Source: Agromyces laixinhei (GTDB lineage Bacteria > Actinomycetota > Actinomycetes > Actinomycetales > Microbacteriaceae). From it: a stretch of 64,000 nt of DNA. A program made the translations under genes and the position numbers. The first letter of the stretch is position 1. The number at the start of each line of letters is the position of its first letter. Under the pieces are notes generated by a model. That model saw only the letters and a program-made list of their open reading frames with translations. It had not been told where the DNA came from and made no database searches. The stretch lies in the NCBI RefSeq assembly GCF_006337065.1, contig NZ_CP040872.1, positions 1,550,001 through 1,614,000 of the forward strand. Direction: 5' to 3'. Below, in pieces: positions 25,637 through 34,938 of the stretch.

Positions 25637-26473
25637 TTGGCCGACGAATGCAAACACGGTTTCGATGACGGCCTCTGCGCCATCTGCTTCCCCCCGCCGG
25701 AACCGGAGGCGAAGGCCGCGCCTGCTCCGGCCTCCCGCTCCACGCGGGCCTCGACGACGAAGGGCAGACGCGCGCCCGCGCGAGTGCCGGGCGCCTCACG
25801 GCCGTCGATCGCATCCGGCGCACCTCGCCTCGACGTGAAGGCGATGCGCATCTACCACGTCACGCACATCGACAACCTGCCCGCCATCCTCGACGCCGGC
25901 GCACTGCTCGCAGACACCGCGGGCGCCGCACCCGTCGTCGACCTCGCAGCCCCTCACGCCCGCGAGTACCGTCGCGGTGCCGGGGTCGCAGGCACCGACG
26001 CGGTCATCGCCGACTACGTGCCGTTCCTGCTCACGACCGACGCTCACGTCTGGGACGCGGTGCGCACGGCGACGCCCGACCCGCGTCTCGGCGACGAGGC
26101 CGTGAAGCGCGCTCCCGCCGACTTCGTCATCTTCGTGACCTCGCTCACGAGCGCGCAGTCCGGCAACGCGGAGGTTGCCGGCGCCATCGTCGTGAGCGAA
26201 GCGGATGCCGCGGTCACCGGTGCCGAGCTCGCGACCGAGTGGTCCGACGTCCAGCGCCTGCTGCAGCGTCTCCACCGCGATGACGATGGTGGCGGGCTCG
26301 ACGGCGCGGAGCTGCTCGTGCGGGAGTGCCTCCCGCTCGACGACGTGGCGCTCATCGCGGTCGCCAACGATCCGGTTCGCGATCGGGTTCGCGCCCAGCT
26401 CGCCGGAGCCGGCGTGCGTGCTCGCGTCGCCGTGTACCCGCCCTGGTTCCAGCCCACCGCCGCGTCGGCGTAA
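25637..26473 (+). CDS. DarT-like ADP-ribosyltransferase (DUF4433) with CHCC N-terminus
   Basis: About 278 residues. The N-terminus has ADECKHGFDDGLCAICFP, a Cys-His-Cys-Cys arrangement that could bind zinc, then an Ala/Arg-rich linker of about 60 residues. The remainder resembles the DarT ssDNA-thymidine ADP-ribosyltransferase fold: MRIYHVTHIDNLPAILDAG (NAD-binding His), VIADYVPFLLTT, and the probable catalytic Glu in DGAELLVRECLPLDDVALI. DarT is normally toxic and encoded beside the macro-domain antitoxin DarG; no macro-domain gene is present. Start is uncertain: TTG 25637 has GAAGGG 6 bases upstream and gives the compact N-terminus; GTG 25598 and ATG 25562 are in frame upstream. It interrupts the usual birA/PH-gtrA-purK order, so it is probably accessory. 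Confidence 0.78.
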   Translation: MADECKHGFDDGLCAICFPPPEPEAKAAPAPASRSTRASTTKGRRAPARVPGASRPSIASGAPRLDVKAMRIYHVTHIDNLPAILDAGALLADTAGAAPVVDLAAPHAREYRRGAGVAGTDAVIADYVPFLLTTDAHVWDAVRTATPDPRLGDEAVKRAPADFVIFVTSLTSAQSGNAEVAGAIVVSEADAAVTGAELATEWSDVQRLLQRLHRDDDGGGLDGAELLVRECLPLDDVALIAVANDPVRDRVRAQLAGAGVRARVAVYPPWFQPTAASA

Positions 26474-26480
26474 CGCCGCC

Positions 26481-27029
26481 TCAGGGGGCGGGCGCCCGCT
26501 CGCCCTCGGGCTCCTCGAACAGCGTTCGCTGCGCTTCCTCGACGCGCGCGAGGTTCGAGAGCCCGTCGGCACGGTGATGCCCGAAGACCCAGTACCGGTA
26601 GAGCACGAACCGGAACGCCGTGCCGAGCGCCAGGCCGACCACGTTCGTCGCGATGTTGTCGGCCACGAGGCTCGTGTAGCCGAGCCAGTGGTGGCTGACC
26701 CAGAGGCATCCGAGTGCGATCGCCATGCCGCCGAGCGACACGATCGCATACTCGACGAACTCGCGCAGGTAGTTGCGGCGACGGTGCCTGCGAAAGGTCC
26801 AGTACCGGTTTCCCAGCCAATTGAAGACGATGGCGACGCTCGTCGAGATCGTCTTCGCCCCGATCGCCGACTGCGCCCAGTGCCCTTCGCCGAAGACCCC
26901 GAGGCGCAGCAGGTTGAAGAGCGTCACGTCGATCACGAGGCCGATGAGGCCGACGATGCCGAACTTGACCGCGTAGGCGAGCAGGCCGTTCCAGAGCCGG
27001 GAGATGGCGCTCGCGAGGCGGGTGGGCAC
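26481..27029 (-). CDS. GtrA-family membrane protein
   Basis: Small polytopic membrane protein, 182 residues, with four hydrophobic segments, proposed in this family to flip lipid-linked sugars or assist glycosyltransferases. Family pattern: FGIVGLIGLVIDVTLFNLL in the first helix, NWLGNRYWTF after the second, and FRFVLYRYWVFGHH after the fourth. GTG 27029 is chosen over GTG 27035 because it lies 6 bases after a minus-strand TAGGAT, whereas 27035 abuts the box. Orthologues sit beside purK in mycobacteria (from memory). Confidence 0.9.
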   Translation of the reverse strand: MPTRLASAISRLWNGLLAYAVKFGIVGLIGLVIDVTLFNLLRLGVFGEGHWAQSAIGAKTISTSVAIVFNWLGNRYWTFRRHRRRNYLREFVEYAIVSLGGMAIALGCLWVSHHWLGYTSLVADNIATNVVGLALGTAFRFVLYRYWVFGHHRADGLSNLARVEEAQRTLFEEPEGERAPAP

Positions 27030-27035
27030 CGGCAC

Positions 27036-27041
27036 ATCCTA
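27036..27041 (-). promoter_or_regulatory. Likely -10 box (TAGGAT) of the gtrA-like gene, leaderless
   Basis: On the minus strand TAGGAT is followed by 6 bases and the GTG at 27029. Confidence 0.45.
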
Positions 27042-27115
27042 TGCCGTCGGGCGCGCCTAGACTGAATACGGCGCCCGTGCAGGCGCCGACGGCGGTGGTG
27101 AACGAAGGGCATGGC

Positions 27116-28246
27116 GTGCGGGTCGGAGTGATCGGTGGAGGACAACTGGCCCGGATGATGATCCCCGCGGCGATCGAACTCGGAGTCGATCTCCGTGTAC
27201 TCGCCGAGGCAGAGGGCATGGCCGCGGCGATCGCGGCCGATCGAGTCGGCGACTACACCGACACCGCCACGGTGCTCGCCTTCGCGCGTGGGGTCGACGT
27301 CGTCACCTTCGACCACGAGCACGTGCCGCAAGACGTGCTGCGGGCACTCGTCGACGCCGGTGTGCGCGTGCACCCAGGGCCCGATGCACTGCGCTTCGCG
27401 CAAGACAAGCTCGTGATGCGCGAACGGCTCTCAGAGCTGGGGCTCCCGGTTCCCGACTGGGCCCGCGTCCAGACGACCGCCGAGCTCGACGACTTCATCG
27501 CCGGCCACGGCGGAACGGCCGTCGTGAAGACGCCGCGCGGCGGCTACGACGGCAAGGGCGTGCGCGTCGTGCGACGTGCAGCCGAGGTTTCAGAATGGTT
27601 CACGACCATCGCCGAAGACGGGGGCGACGGCGCACTCCTCGTCGAGGAGCTCGTCGACTTCCGCCGCGAGCTCGCGCAGCTCGTCGCCCGTCGCCCGTCG
27701 GGCGAGGTCGCGACGTGGCCGCTCGTGGAGACCGTGCAGGTCGGCGGCGTCTGCAGCGAGGTCATCGCGCCAGCCCCGCGGTCGGCGGGCAGGCTCGCGG
27801 ATGTCGCTGCCGACGTCGCGATCACGATCGCCGAGGGCCTCGGGGTCACGGGAGTGCTCGCCGTCGAGCTCTTCGAGACGAGCGACGAGCGCATCCTCGT
27901 CAACGAACTCGCGATGCGACCGCACAACAGCGGCCACTGGTCGATGGACGGATCGACGACCGGGCAGTTCGAGCAGCACTTGCGAGCCGTGCTCGACCTG
28001 CCGCTCGGCGCGACCGGCAGCCGTGACGAATGGTCGGTCATGGTCAACGTGCTCGGCGGGCCGGCCGAGGGTTCCCTCACCGACCGGTACGGCGAGGCAC
28101 TCGCCGCGCACCCCACCGCGAAGATGCACAACTACGGCAAGGCGCCGCGACCCGGACGCAAGATCGGGCATGTCACCGTGTCGGGCGACGACCTCGACGC
28201 GGTCGTCTACGAGGCTCGCGCGGCGGCGGCGTTCTTCCAGGATTGA
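27116..28246 (+). CDS. purK: N5-carboxyaminoimidazole ribonucleotide synthase
   Basis: ATP-grasp enzyme of purine synthesis that makes N5-CAIR from AIR, bicarbonate and ATP. The 376-residue product opens [14 protein letters not shown], as PurK proteins do, and shows [17 protein letters not shown] (ATP-binding loop), [16 protein letters not shown] and [22 protein letters not shown] 27116 is chosen because GAAGGG lies about 6 bases before it and homologues start here; the frame is open to an ATG at 27041, and TAGACT at 27058-27063 is a possible -10. purE follows 64 bases later. Confidence 0.95.
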   Translation: MRVGVIGGGQLARMMIPAAIELGVDLRVLAEAEGMAAAIAADRVGDYTDTATVLAFARGVDVVTFDHEHVPQDVLRALVDAGVRVHPGPDALRFAQDKLVMRERLSELGLPVPDWARVQTTAELDDFIAGHGGTAVVKTPRGGYDGKGVRVVRRAAEVSEWFTTIAEDGGDGALLVEELVDFRRELAQLVARRPSGEVATWPLVETVQVGGVCSEVIAPAPRSAGRLADVAADVAITIAEGLGVTGVLAVELFETSDERILVNELAMRPHNSGHWSMDGSTTGQFEQHLRAVLDLPLGATGSRDEWSVMVNVLGGPAEGSLTDRYGEALAAHPTAKMHNYGKAPRPGRKIGHVTVSGDDLDAVVYEARAAAAFFQD

Positions 28247-28297
28247 CGCGCGCGGCATCGGCCGCGTGCCCTGCGGTCATCTCACAGCACCCGGCCC

Positions 28298-28303
28298 TAC
28301 ACT
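28298..28303 (+). promoter_or_regulatory. Likely -10 box (TACACT) of purE, leaderless
   Basis: TACACT is followed by 7 bases and the GTG at 28311, without a Shine-Dalgarno sequence. Confidence 0.45.
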
Positions 28304-28310
28304 CGTTCAA

Positions 28311-28817
28311 GTGACTGAGACGAACACCACACCCCTCGTCGGCGTCGTGATGGGATCCGACTCCGACTGGAACGTGATGCGCGAGGCATCCGCCCTGCTC
28401 GACGAATTCGGCATCGCGCACGAGGTCGAGGTCGTCTCGGCGCACCGCACACCCGAGAAGATGATCGCCTACGGCAAGCAGGCCGCCGCGCGCGGACTCA
28501 AGGTCATCATCGCCGGCGCGGGCGGCGCCGCGCACCTGCCCGGCATGCTCGCGTCGGTCACGACGCTGCCCGTCGTCGGCGTGCCCGTGCCGCTGTCGCG
28601 ACTCGACGGGCTCGACTCGCTGCTCTCGATCGTGCAGATGCCCGCCGGCGTGCCCGTCGCGACCGTCTCCATCGGCGGCGCGAAGAACGCCGGACTCATC
28701 GCGGTGAAGATCCTCGCGACGGCCGACGATGCGCTCGGCGTCGCGCTCGCCGACTACGCGGCCGACCTCGCCGACCTCGTCGAGCAGAAGAACGAACGGT
28801 TGAAGCAGTCCAGATGA
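28311..28817 (+). CDS. purE: N5-carboxyaminoimidazole ribonucleotide mutase
   Basis: Converts N5-CAIR to CAIR, the step after PurK. The 168-residue octameric class I enzyme shows [30 protein letters not shown] and [17 protein letters not shown], the complete substrate pocket. The GTG start follows a -10-like TACACT by 7 bases. The next gene overlaps its stop by 4 bases (ATGA), so the LCP gene may be expressed from the purine operon. Confidence 0.96.
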   Translation: MTETNTTPLVGVVMGSDSDWNVMREASALLDEFGIAHEVEVVSAHRTPEKMIAYGKQAAARGLKVIIAGAGGAAHLPGMLASVTTLPVVGVPVPLSRLDGLDSLLSIVQMPAGVPVATVSIGGAKNAGLIAVKILATADDALGVALADYAADLADLVEQKNERLKQSR

Positions 28818-30178
28818 CGTTCGCCGCCAGCCCGATCCGCTACCCGGACATCGCCTCGCGCACGGTCATGACCCGCCGTGCGTGGTGGCTCGTCGTGCTG
28901 AACTTCCTGATCCCCGGCGCGCCGCAGGTGCTCGCCGGCAGCCGCAGGCTCGGCCGCTTCGGCCTCGGTGCCACGCTCGTGCTGTGGACGCTCGCGATCG
29001 TCGCCATCGTCGTCTGGTTCCTCTGGCCCGCAACCCTCTACACGGTGTTCTCGACCTCGATCTCGCTCTGGATCGTCGCCGCGGTGCTCGCGTTCTACGC
29101 GGTGCTCTGGGTGATCCTGACCTTCGACACGCTGCGCCTCGTGCGGCTCGTGAAGACGGCGCCCTCGGCCCGGGTGTGGGTCGCGGCGTTCACGGTGCTC
29201 ATCATGGCGGGGCTCTCCGGCACCGCCGCCTACGGTGCCTACTTCGCGACCACGGCGAGCGGGTTCATCTCCTCGGTGTTCGTTGCCGCCCCGTCGAAAG
29301 AGCCTGTCGACGGCAAGTACAACTTCCTGCTGCTCGGCGGCGACGCCGGACCCGACCGTGACGGCCTGCGACCCGACAGCATCACCGTCGTGAGTGTCGA
29401 TGTCGAGACCGGGCGGGCCGTGACGATCGGGCTGCCGCGCAACATGGAGGACGTGCCGTTCCCCGAGGGCAGCCCCCTCGCCGAGCTCTATCCCGAAGGG
29501 TACGGGTCGATCGACGGCTGCGAGGTCGATGTCTGCATGCTCAACTCGATCTACACCGAGGTCGAGCTGATGAGCCCCGAGATGTACCCCGACGCCGTCG
29601 CACAGGGCAGCGAGCCCGGCATCGAGGCGATGCGCGACGCGGCCGAGGGCATCACCGGACTCGAGATCCAGTACTACGCGCTCATCGACATGGCCGGATT
29701 CGAGCAGATGATCGACGCCCTCGGCGGCGTGACCGTCACCGTGCCCGAAGACGTGCCGATCCACGCCGACGAGACCTTCACGACCGTCGCCGAGTGGATT
29801 CCGGCGGGGGAGCAGCACCTCGACGGCTACCACGCCCTCTGGTACGCGCGCTCGCGCCACGGCACGAGCGACTACGACCGCATGGCCCGCCAGCGCCAGA
29901 TTCAGGAGGCCGTGCTCGCGCAGTTCAATCCCGCGAACGTGCTCGCCAAGTTCCAGGAGATCGCGGCGGCCGGCTCCCAGGTCGTGAAGACGGATGTCCC
30001 GCAGGGCAGCCTCGGCTACTTCGTCGACCTCGCCGGCAAGACGAAGGAACTGCCGATCATCGACGTCGAACTCGTGCCCGAGAACGATGTCGACCCTGAA
30101 GATCCCGACTACGAGTACATCCGTCAGCTCGTGCAGCAGTCGGTGTACCCGCCCTCGCCCGAGCCGACCGAAGAATGA
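28814..30178 (+). CDS. LytR-CpsA-Psr (LCP) family ligase
   Basis: Membrane-anchored phosphotransferase that attaches polyprenyl-linked glycopolymers to peptidoglycan. The 454-residue protein is unusual in having about four N-terminal hydrophobic segments (to residue 155) instead of one. The extracellular LCP domain follows: [20 protein letters not shown] (Asp and Arg of the active site), [21 protein letters not shown] and [20 protein letters not shown]. It sits at the boundary between housekeeping genes and the polysaccharide locus, so it is the natural candidate for ligating that polymer. Confidence 0.92.
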   Translation: MTFAASPIRYPDIASRTVMTRRAWWLVVLNFLIPGAPQVLAGSRRLGRFGLGATLVLWTLAIVAIVVWFLWPATLYTVFSTSISLWIVAAVLAFYAVLWVILTFDTLRLVRLVKTAPSARVWVAAFTVLIMAGLSGTAAYGAYFATTASGFISSVFVAAPSKEPVDGKYNFLLLGGDAGPDRDGLRPDSITVVSVDVETGRAVTIGLPRNMEDVPFPEGSPLAELYPEGYGSIDGCEVDVCMLNSIYTEVELMSPEMYPDAVAQGSEPGIEAMRDAAEGITGLEIQYYALIDMAGFEQMIDALGGVTVTVPEDVPIHADETFTTVAEWIPAGEQHLDGYHALWYARSRHGTSDYDRMARQRQIQEAVLAQFNPANVLAKFQEIAAAGSQVVKTDVPQGSLGYFVDLAGKTKELPIIDVELVPENDVDPEDPDYEYIRQLVQQSVYPPSPEPTEE

Positions 30179-30210
30179 CGGTTCGCTGACGCCCGGCGAG
30201 TGAACCCGGC

Positions 30211-31350
30211 TCAGAGGTCGGCGTGCAGTTGCCAGACGCGTTCGGCGGAATCCCGCCAGCTGAAGGCACGGCTGCGGTCGCTGCCGGCGATCGCGAGCCG
30301 CTCGGCGAGCCGGGCGTCGGTGACGATCGAGGTGATCGCGGCGGCGAGTCGATCGCCGTAGCCGTCGCCGACCCCGACCGGCACGGCGAGACCCGCACCG
30401 GCCGAGACCTCGAGGTGCGCCGCGGCATCCGAGTGGATGACCGGTGTCGCGAGGCTGAACGCCTCGATGATCGCGGTGCCCGAGCCTTCGTCGTGGCTCG
30501 GCGCGATGAATGCGGTGGCACCGGCGAGCACCACCGCGAGGTCGGGGGCGTCCAGCTCGTCGAGGCGAGTGATCCGGTTGGGGGCGATCCCGGATTCCTC
30601 GGCGACCGTGACGAGATGCTGGTCACCCCAGCTCTCGGGGCCGAGCACGACGATGGGGATCTCGGGCACCCCGCGCCGGCCGAGTGCGGCGAGCACGTCG
30701 GCGAGCCCCTTCCGCGGTTCGAGCGTGCCGGGCACGGCGAGGTACTCCGGCGGCAGGCCGAGCCGAGCCGCGCGGATCGGTGCGTCGGCGCCGATCGTGA
30801 GTCCGTCGCGCGGCGCCGTGCCGATGACGCGGACGCGGTCGCCGAAGTCGGCGATGTCGGCGAGCCGTTCGGCGAGCGCGTGGGTGGGCACGACGATCGC
30901 ATCGGCGTGCCGGCGCGCCCGCTTCAGCATGCCCTTCTGCCACGCGACGGTGGTTGTGCTGAGCGCCTCGGGGTGCGTCCACGCCAGCACGTCGTGCACG
31001 GTGACGACCACCTGGCTGCCGTCGACGGTGCGGTCGTGCTTGCGCAGCGGGGCGAACAGGCTGGGCGCGTGGATCATGCCGGGGCCCGGCGAGGTCGTGA
31101 GTCCGAGCTGCCATGCTCCGGCGAGCTCGCGGCGGGCCAGGGTCGTCTTGTACAGGCCGGCGAGCCCGGGGATCTCGGCGAGCACGCGATCGTGGTCATC
31201 GGGCGGCGACGCCGAGATGATGCCCTCGACCTCGCAGTCACGGGGCGTCGCCGCGACGATCGCCTGCGCGAGGTCGTGGGTGTACCGGCCGAGCGGGCCG
31301 GGCACCGGTGCGACGATCTGGTCGAGGATGACGCGGAGGGTCGTCGTCAC
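30211..31350 (-). CDS. Glycosyltransferase family 4 (GT-B)
   Basis: Cytoplasmic retaining glycosyltransferase of 379 residues. The C-terminal nucleotide-sugar domain has PGTLEPRKGLADVLAALG and the family E-x7-E region in SHDEGSGTAIIEAFSLATPV. The N-terminal half carries PGPLGRYTHDLAQAI. GTG 31350 is chosen because GGAAGGAC lies before it. Donor is unknown; mannose or rhamnose are usual in such clusters. It is divergent from the aminotransferase gene at 31511. Confidence 0.9.
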   Translation of the reverse strand: MTTTLRVILDQIVAPVPGPLGRYTHDLAQAIVAATPRDCEVEGIISASPPDDHDRVLAEIPGLAGLYKTTLARRELAGAWQLGLTTSPGPGMIHAPSLFAPLRKHDRTVDGSQVVVTVHDVLAWTHPEALSTTTVAWQKGMLKRARRHADAIVVPTHALAERLADIADFGDRVRVIGTAPRDGLTIGADAPIRAARLGLPPEYLAVPGTLEPRKGLADVLAALGRRGVPEIPIVVLGPESWGDQHLVTVAEESGIAPNRITRLDELDAPDLAVVLAGATAFIAPSHDEGSGTAIIEAFSLATPVIHSDAAAHLEVSAGAGLAVPVGVGDGYGDRLAAAITSIVTDARLAERLAIAGSDRSRAFSWRDSAERVWQLHADL

Positions 31351-31453
31351 ACTGGGTCCTTCCACCGTGCAGGTCAACACGCAAGTCAGCGCGGGGGTCG
31401 ACGCGCGGGGTCCGCAACCATGTTATCCGCCGTGAAGCGGAGAGCGTCCCCCT

Positions 31454-31459
31454 TATACT
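31454..31459 (+). promoter_or_regulatory. Likely -10 box (TATACT) of the aminotransferase-glycosyltransferase operon
   Basis: TATACT is the best -10 match in the divergent gap at 31351-31510. It would give a leader of about 45 bases before the ATG at 31511. No clear -35 was seen. Confidence 0.4.
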
Positions 31460-31510
31460 GTGTGGCAGATGCCTGAACCGGCAACGTGAAAGACATGGGG
31501 AACAGCACTG

Positions 31511-32674
31511 ATGGCGTTCGATGGGGCGGTCGGCGTCATTCCATTCTCGCGGCCGCACCCGGCGCCCGCGTCGCTCGAGAACCTGCGGTCCGTGCTCGAA
31601 TCGGATCACGCGCACGGCGACGGCCCGTTCACGATGGCAGCCAGCGAGCGGCTCCGGGCGATCACCGGTGGCGGCGAGGTGCTGCTGACGACGTCGGGCA
31701 CGCACGCCCTCGAGATGGCGAGTCGCCTGCTCGACCTCACGCCCGACGACGAGGTCATCCTGCCGAGCTTCACGTTCTCGTCGGCCGCGGCGGCGGTGGC
31801 GATGACCGGCGCCCGCATCGTCTTCGTCGACATCGACGCCGCGACCGGCAACATCGACCCGGCACAGGTCGCCGAAGCCGTGACACCCAGAACCCGGGCC
31901 ATCTCGGTCATGCACTACGGCGGCCAGCCCGTCGACATGGCAGCGATCACGACGATCGCCGCTCACCACGGGCTTCCGGTCATCGAGGACAACGCCCACG
32001 GGCTCGGCGTCGTCACCGACGACGGAGTGCTCGGCCGCATGGGCGACCTCGGCATCCAGAGCTTCCACGACACCAAGAACGTGCACGCGGGCGAGGGCGG
32101 CGCGCTCCTCATCAACGACCCCGGCCACGTCGAGCGGGCCGAGATCATGCGCGAGAAGGGCACGAATCGCTCCCAGTTCCTGCGCGGTGCCGTCGACAAG
32201 TACAGCTGGGTCGACTGGGGGTCGAGCTACCTGCCGAGCGAGTTCAACGCCGCAGTGCTGAGCGCCCAGCTCGATGAGTTCGACACGATCCAGGCCGCAC
32301 GCCACAAGATCTGGGACCGCTATGCCACCGGGCTCGCCGACTGGGCTGGCCTCGTCGGCGCGACGCTCATGCGCCCGCCCCGCGGCATCCACGCGGCGCA
32401 TCTGTTCTTCCTCCTGCTTGGCCGCTGGAGCGACCAGGGCGAACTGATCACGTTCCTGCGATCTCGCGGCATCGTCGCCGCCTTCCACTACGTGCCGCTC
32501 GACACCAGCACGGCCGGGCAGCGCTACGGGCGCGCGCTGCGACCGCTCGACCGCAGCGAGGACTTCTCGCGGCGCCTGGTGCGGCTGCCGCTCTGGGCGG
32601 GCATGACCGATGCGCAGGTCGAGCGGGTGATCGCCGCGGTGTGCGAATGGCGACCGACGATGGAGGACGTGTGA
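31511..32674 (+). CDS. DegT/DnrJ/EryC1/StrS sugar aminotransferase (WecE/RffA-like)
   Basis: PLP enzyme that aminates a dTDP-4-keto-6-deoxyhexose. The 387-residue protein has LTTSGTHALEMA, EVILPSFTFSSAAAAVAMTG, VIEDNAHGLG and the Schiff-base Lys in SFHDTKNVHAGEGGAL, close to the WecE pattern. The keto-sugar substrate could come from RfbB at 49619-50614, which would give a dTDP-4-amino-4,6-dideoxyhexose beside rhamnose. First of three overlapping genes (4-base overlaps) with two glycosyltransferases. The exact sugar product cannot be decided from sequence. Confidence 0.92.
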   Translation: MAFDGAVGVIPFSRPHPAPASLENLRSVLESDHAHGDGPFTMAASERLRAITGGGEVLLTTSGTHALEMASRLLDLTPDDEVILPSFTFSSAAAAVAMTGARIVFVDIDAATGNIDPAQVAEAVTPRTRAISVMHYGGQPVDMAAITTIAAHHGLPVIEDNAHGLGVVTDDGVLGRMGDLGIQSFHDTKNVHAGEGGALLINDPGHVERAEIMREKGTNRSQFLRGAVDKYSWVDWGSSYLPSEFNAAVLSAQLDEFDTIQAARHKIWDRYATGLADWAGLVGATLMRPPRGIHAAHLFFLLLGRWSDQGELITFLRSRGIVAAFHYVPLDTSTAGQRYGRALRPLDRSEDFSRRLVRLPLWAGMTDAQVERVIAAVCEWRPTMEDV

Positions 32675-33915
32675 CCGGAAGACTCTCGACCGCGATGCAG
32701 GGCATTCGGCAGAACGGCATCAGATCGACCGCGTGGCGGGGCGCGAAATGGCTGGCGGGCCGCGTGAACCCGTTCCAGGTCGCTCCGCTCTCGTCGGTGT
32801 ATGCCGACGACCTCGTCGCCGTCGACTGGTCGCAACCGGCCGCTTTCAACGCGCACGAAGCCTCGCGCCCGGCATCCGGCTATCGCGTCGCGTGGCTGAT
32901 CTCCCCGCCAGGCCGCACGAGCGGGGGCCACCAGAACGCGTTCCGGTTCATGAGCTTTCTCGAGCAGGCCGGCAACCCGACGACGGTGTTCCTCTACTCG
33001 CCGGCGAAGTACCCGGCTGTGAGCGTCGACGGCGTGAAGCAGATGATGGCCGAGACGAGCGCCTACCCCGAGATCCGCGGTGACTTCCGGGTCTACGATC
33101 CCGACCGCGGCGTCGAAGGCGAGTTCGACGTCATCGTCGCGTGCGACTGGGAGACGACCTATGCCGCCCACCGCTATCGCGGAACGGCGAAGCGCTTCTA
33201 CTTCACCCAGGACTTCGAGCCGGCGTTCTTCCCGTGGGGCAGCGACTACGCCGCGGCCGAGAACAGCTATCGACTCGGCTTCCACGGGTTCTCAGCGGGC
33301 CGGTGGCTCGCCGAGAAGCTGACCGCCGACTACGGAATGTCGGGCGACCACTACGACTACGCCGTCGACACCTCGCGCTACCACCACGTCAACACCTCTC
33401 TGCGAAACGAGGTGCTCTTCTACGCCCGCCCGCCGACGCCGCGTCGCGCGACCGAGTTCGGACTGCTCGCGCTTCGCGAGTTGCACCGGCGGCGGCCCGA
33501 CGTCACGATCCACCTCGTGGGGTGGGACATGTCGGGGTACGACGTGCCGTTCCCGTTCGTGAACCACTCGGCCGTCGACATCGCCGAGCTCAACGCCATC
33601 TACAACCGGTGCGCTGCGGGGCTCATCCTCTCGCTCACCAACATGTCCCTGCTGCCGATCGAGGTGATGGGAGCCGGCGTCGTGCCGATCGTCAACGATG
33701 CGCCGAACACGAGGGGGGTGCTCGATTCCCCGCACATCGAGTTCACGCCGATGGCTCCGGCGGCCCTCGCCGACCGCATGGTCGCGGTGCTCGACCGACC
33801 CGATCAGGCCGCGCACGCGGAGAAGATCGCGAGGTCGGTCGCGGAGACCGACTGGTCCGACCCCGGTGCGGATTTCGTCGCGGCGTTCGATCGGGCCATG
33901 CAGACCGCGCTATGA
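32671..33915 (+). CDS. Glycosyltransferase, WsaF-like rhamnosyltransferase family
   Basis: GT-B glycosyltransferase of 414 residues. The middle carries RFYFTQDFEPAFFPWGSDYA, the hallmark of the WsaF-type family, and the C-terminal half has ELHRRRPDVTIHLVGWD and SLLPIEVMGAGVVPIVNDAP, the donor-binding region. The known family member transfers rhamnose in S-layer glycan synthesis. GTG overlaps the aminotransferase stop and its own stop overlaps the next ATG, so the three are translationally coupled. It is consistent with use of dTDP-rhamnose from the rfb genes. Confidence 0.88.
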   Translation: MTGRLSTAMQGIRQNGIRSTAWRGAKWLAGRVNPFQVAPLSSVYADDLVAVDWSQPAAFNAHEASRPASGYRVAWLISPPGRTSGGHQNAFRFMSFLEQAGNPTTVFLYSPAKYPAVSVDGVKQMMAETSAYPEIRGDFRVYDPDRGVEGEFDVIVACDWETTYAAHRYRGTAKRFYFTQDFEPAFFPWGSDYAAAENSYRLGFHGFSAGRWLAEKLTADYGMSGDHYDYAVDTSRYHHVNTSLRNEVLFYARPPTPRRATEFGLLALRELHRRRPDVTIHLVGWDMSGYDVPFPFVNHSAVDIAELNAIYNRCAAGLILSLTNMSLLPIEVMGAGVVPIVNDAPNTRGVLDSPHIEFTPMAPAALADRMVAVLDRPDQAAHAEKIARSVAETDWSDPGADFVAAFDRAMQTAL

Positions 33916-34916
33916 GCGCGCCCGCGGGCGAGCCCGAACCGGATGCCGCGGCATCCGTCGATGTCACGGTCGTCATTCCCACACTGAACGGCGAACGATA
34001 CCTCGGCGAGGTGCTCGATGCGATCAACGCGCAAGAGGGTGCCGGCCTCATCGAGACACTCGTCATCGACTCGGGATCGACTGATGCCACACTCGACATC
34101 GTGCGGTCGCACCCCGCGGCGCGCCTGCACGAGATTCCGAACGCCGAGTTCGGGCATGGCCGCACCCGCAATCTCGGGGCGCGGCTCGCACGCGGCCGGG
34201 TCATCGCGTTCCTCACGCAGGACGCGACGCCCGCGGCATCCGACTGGCTCGCCGAACTCATCTCGCCGCTCGCCGAACCGGGCGTCGAAGCGGTGTTCGG
34301 GCGGCAGATCCCGCGGCGTCACGCGTTTCCGCTGCAGAAGTACGACATCGAGGGCGTCTTCGCGGCGCAGGGCCCGCTCGATCGCCCGACACTCGTCGCA
34401 GCCGACGGGCGGTCGGGTGACGAGCTCGACGCCGTGGCCTTCTACTCCGACGTGAACTCGGCGGCGCGCCGTTCGTTCCTCGTCGATGTGATTCCGCTGC
34501 GCGACCTTCCGTACTCCGAAGACCTCGCGTTCGCGCGCGACGTGCTGGAGGCGGGCCATCGCAAGGCGTACTCTCCGCGGGCAGCGGTGCTGCATTCGAA
34601 TGACATGGGCGTGCAGGAGTACGCCGCCCGGATGTTCGACGAGACGCTCGGGCTGCGCCGGGTGGGCCACGTGCCGCCCACGTACTCGCGCACCGGCGCG
34701 ACACTGCGCGCGATCAAGGGCGCACTCGTCGATTCGGGCCGGATCGTGCGGGATCGCGACTACCGGATCGGCGAGCGGGTGAAATGGCTCGCCGTCAACC
34801 CGGCCTACCAGTTCGCACGCTGGAACGGTCTCTACCACGGTGCGCGTGCCGGGCTCGATGACGACGTGGTCATCTCGCGTCGCTCGTGGGAGCGGCGGCA
34901 GCAGCGCCGAGCGTAG
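33912..34916 (+). CDS. Glycosyltransferase family 2, rhamnosyltransferase-like
   Basis: 334-residue inverting GT-A enzyme. DVTVVIPTLNGERYLGEVLD starts the fold near residue 18, DSGSTDATLDIV follows, and FGHGRTRNLGARLARGRVIA is typical of rhamnosyltransferases; the metal-binding motif is altered to TQDATP. The C-terminal 90 residues are helical and basic. Last of the aminotransferase-led triplet; it ends 22 bases before the convergent GT2 gene on the other strand. Confidence 0.9.
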   Translation: MSAPAGEPEPDAAASVDVTVVIPTLNGERYLGEVLDAINAQEGAGLIETLVIDSGSTDATLDIVRSHPAARLHEIPNAEFGHGRTRNLGARLARGRVIAFLTQDATPAASDWLAELISPLAEPGVEAVFGRQIPRRHAFPLQKYDIEGVFAAQGPLDRPTLVAADGRSGDELDAVAFYSDVNSAARRSFLVDVIPLRDLPYSEDLAFARDVLEAGHRKAYSPRAAVLHSNDMGVQEYAARMFDETLGLRRVGHVPPTYSRTGATLRAIKGALVDSGRIVRDRDYRIGERVKWLAVNPAYQFARWNGLYHGARAGLDDDVVISRRSWERRQQRRA

Positions 34917-34938
34917 CGCCGTCGCACCGTGAGCGCGG

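Noticed and set aside
25637..27029. DarT-GtrA as a toxin-antitoxin pair
   Set aside because: GtrA is a conserved four-helix membrane protein beside purK and has no macro domain; the genes are convergent, not an operon.
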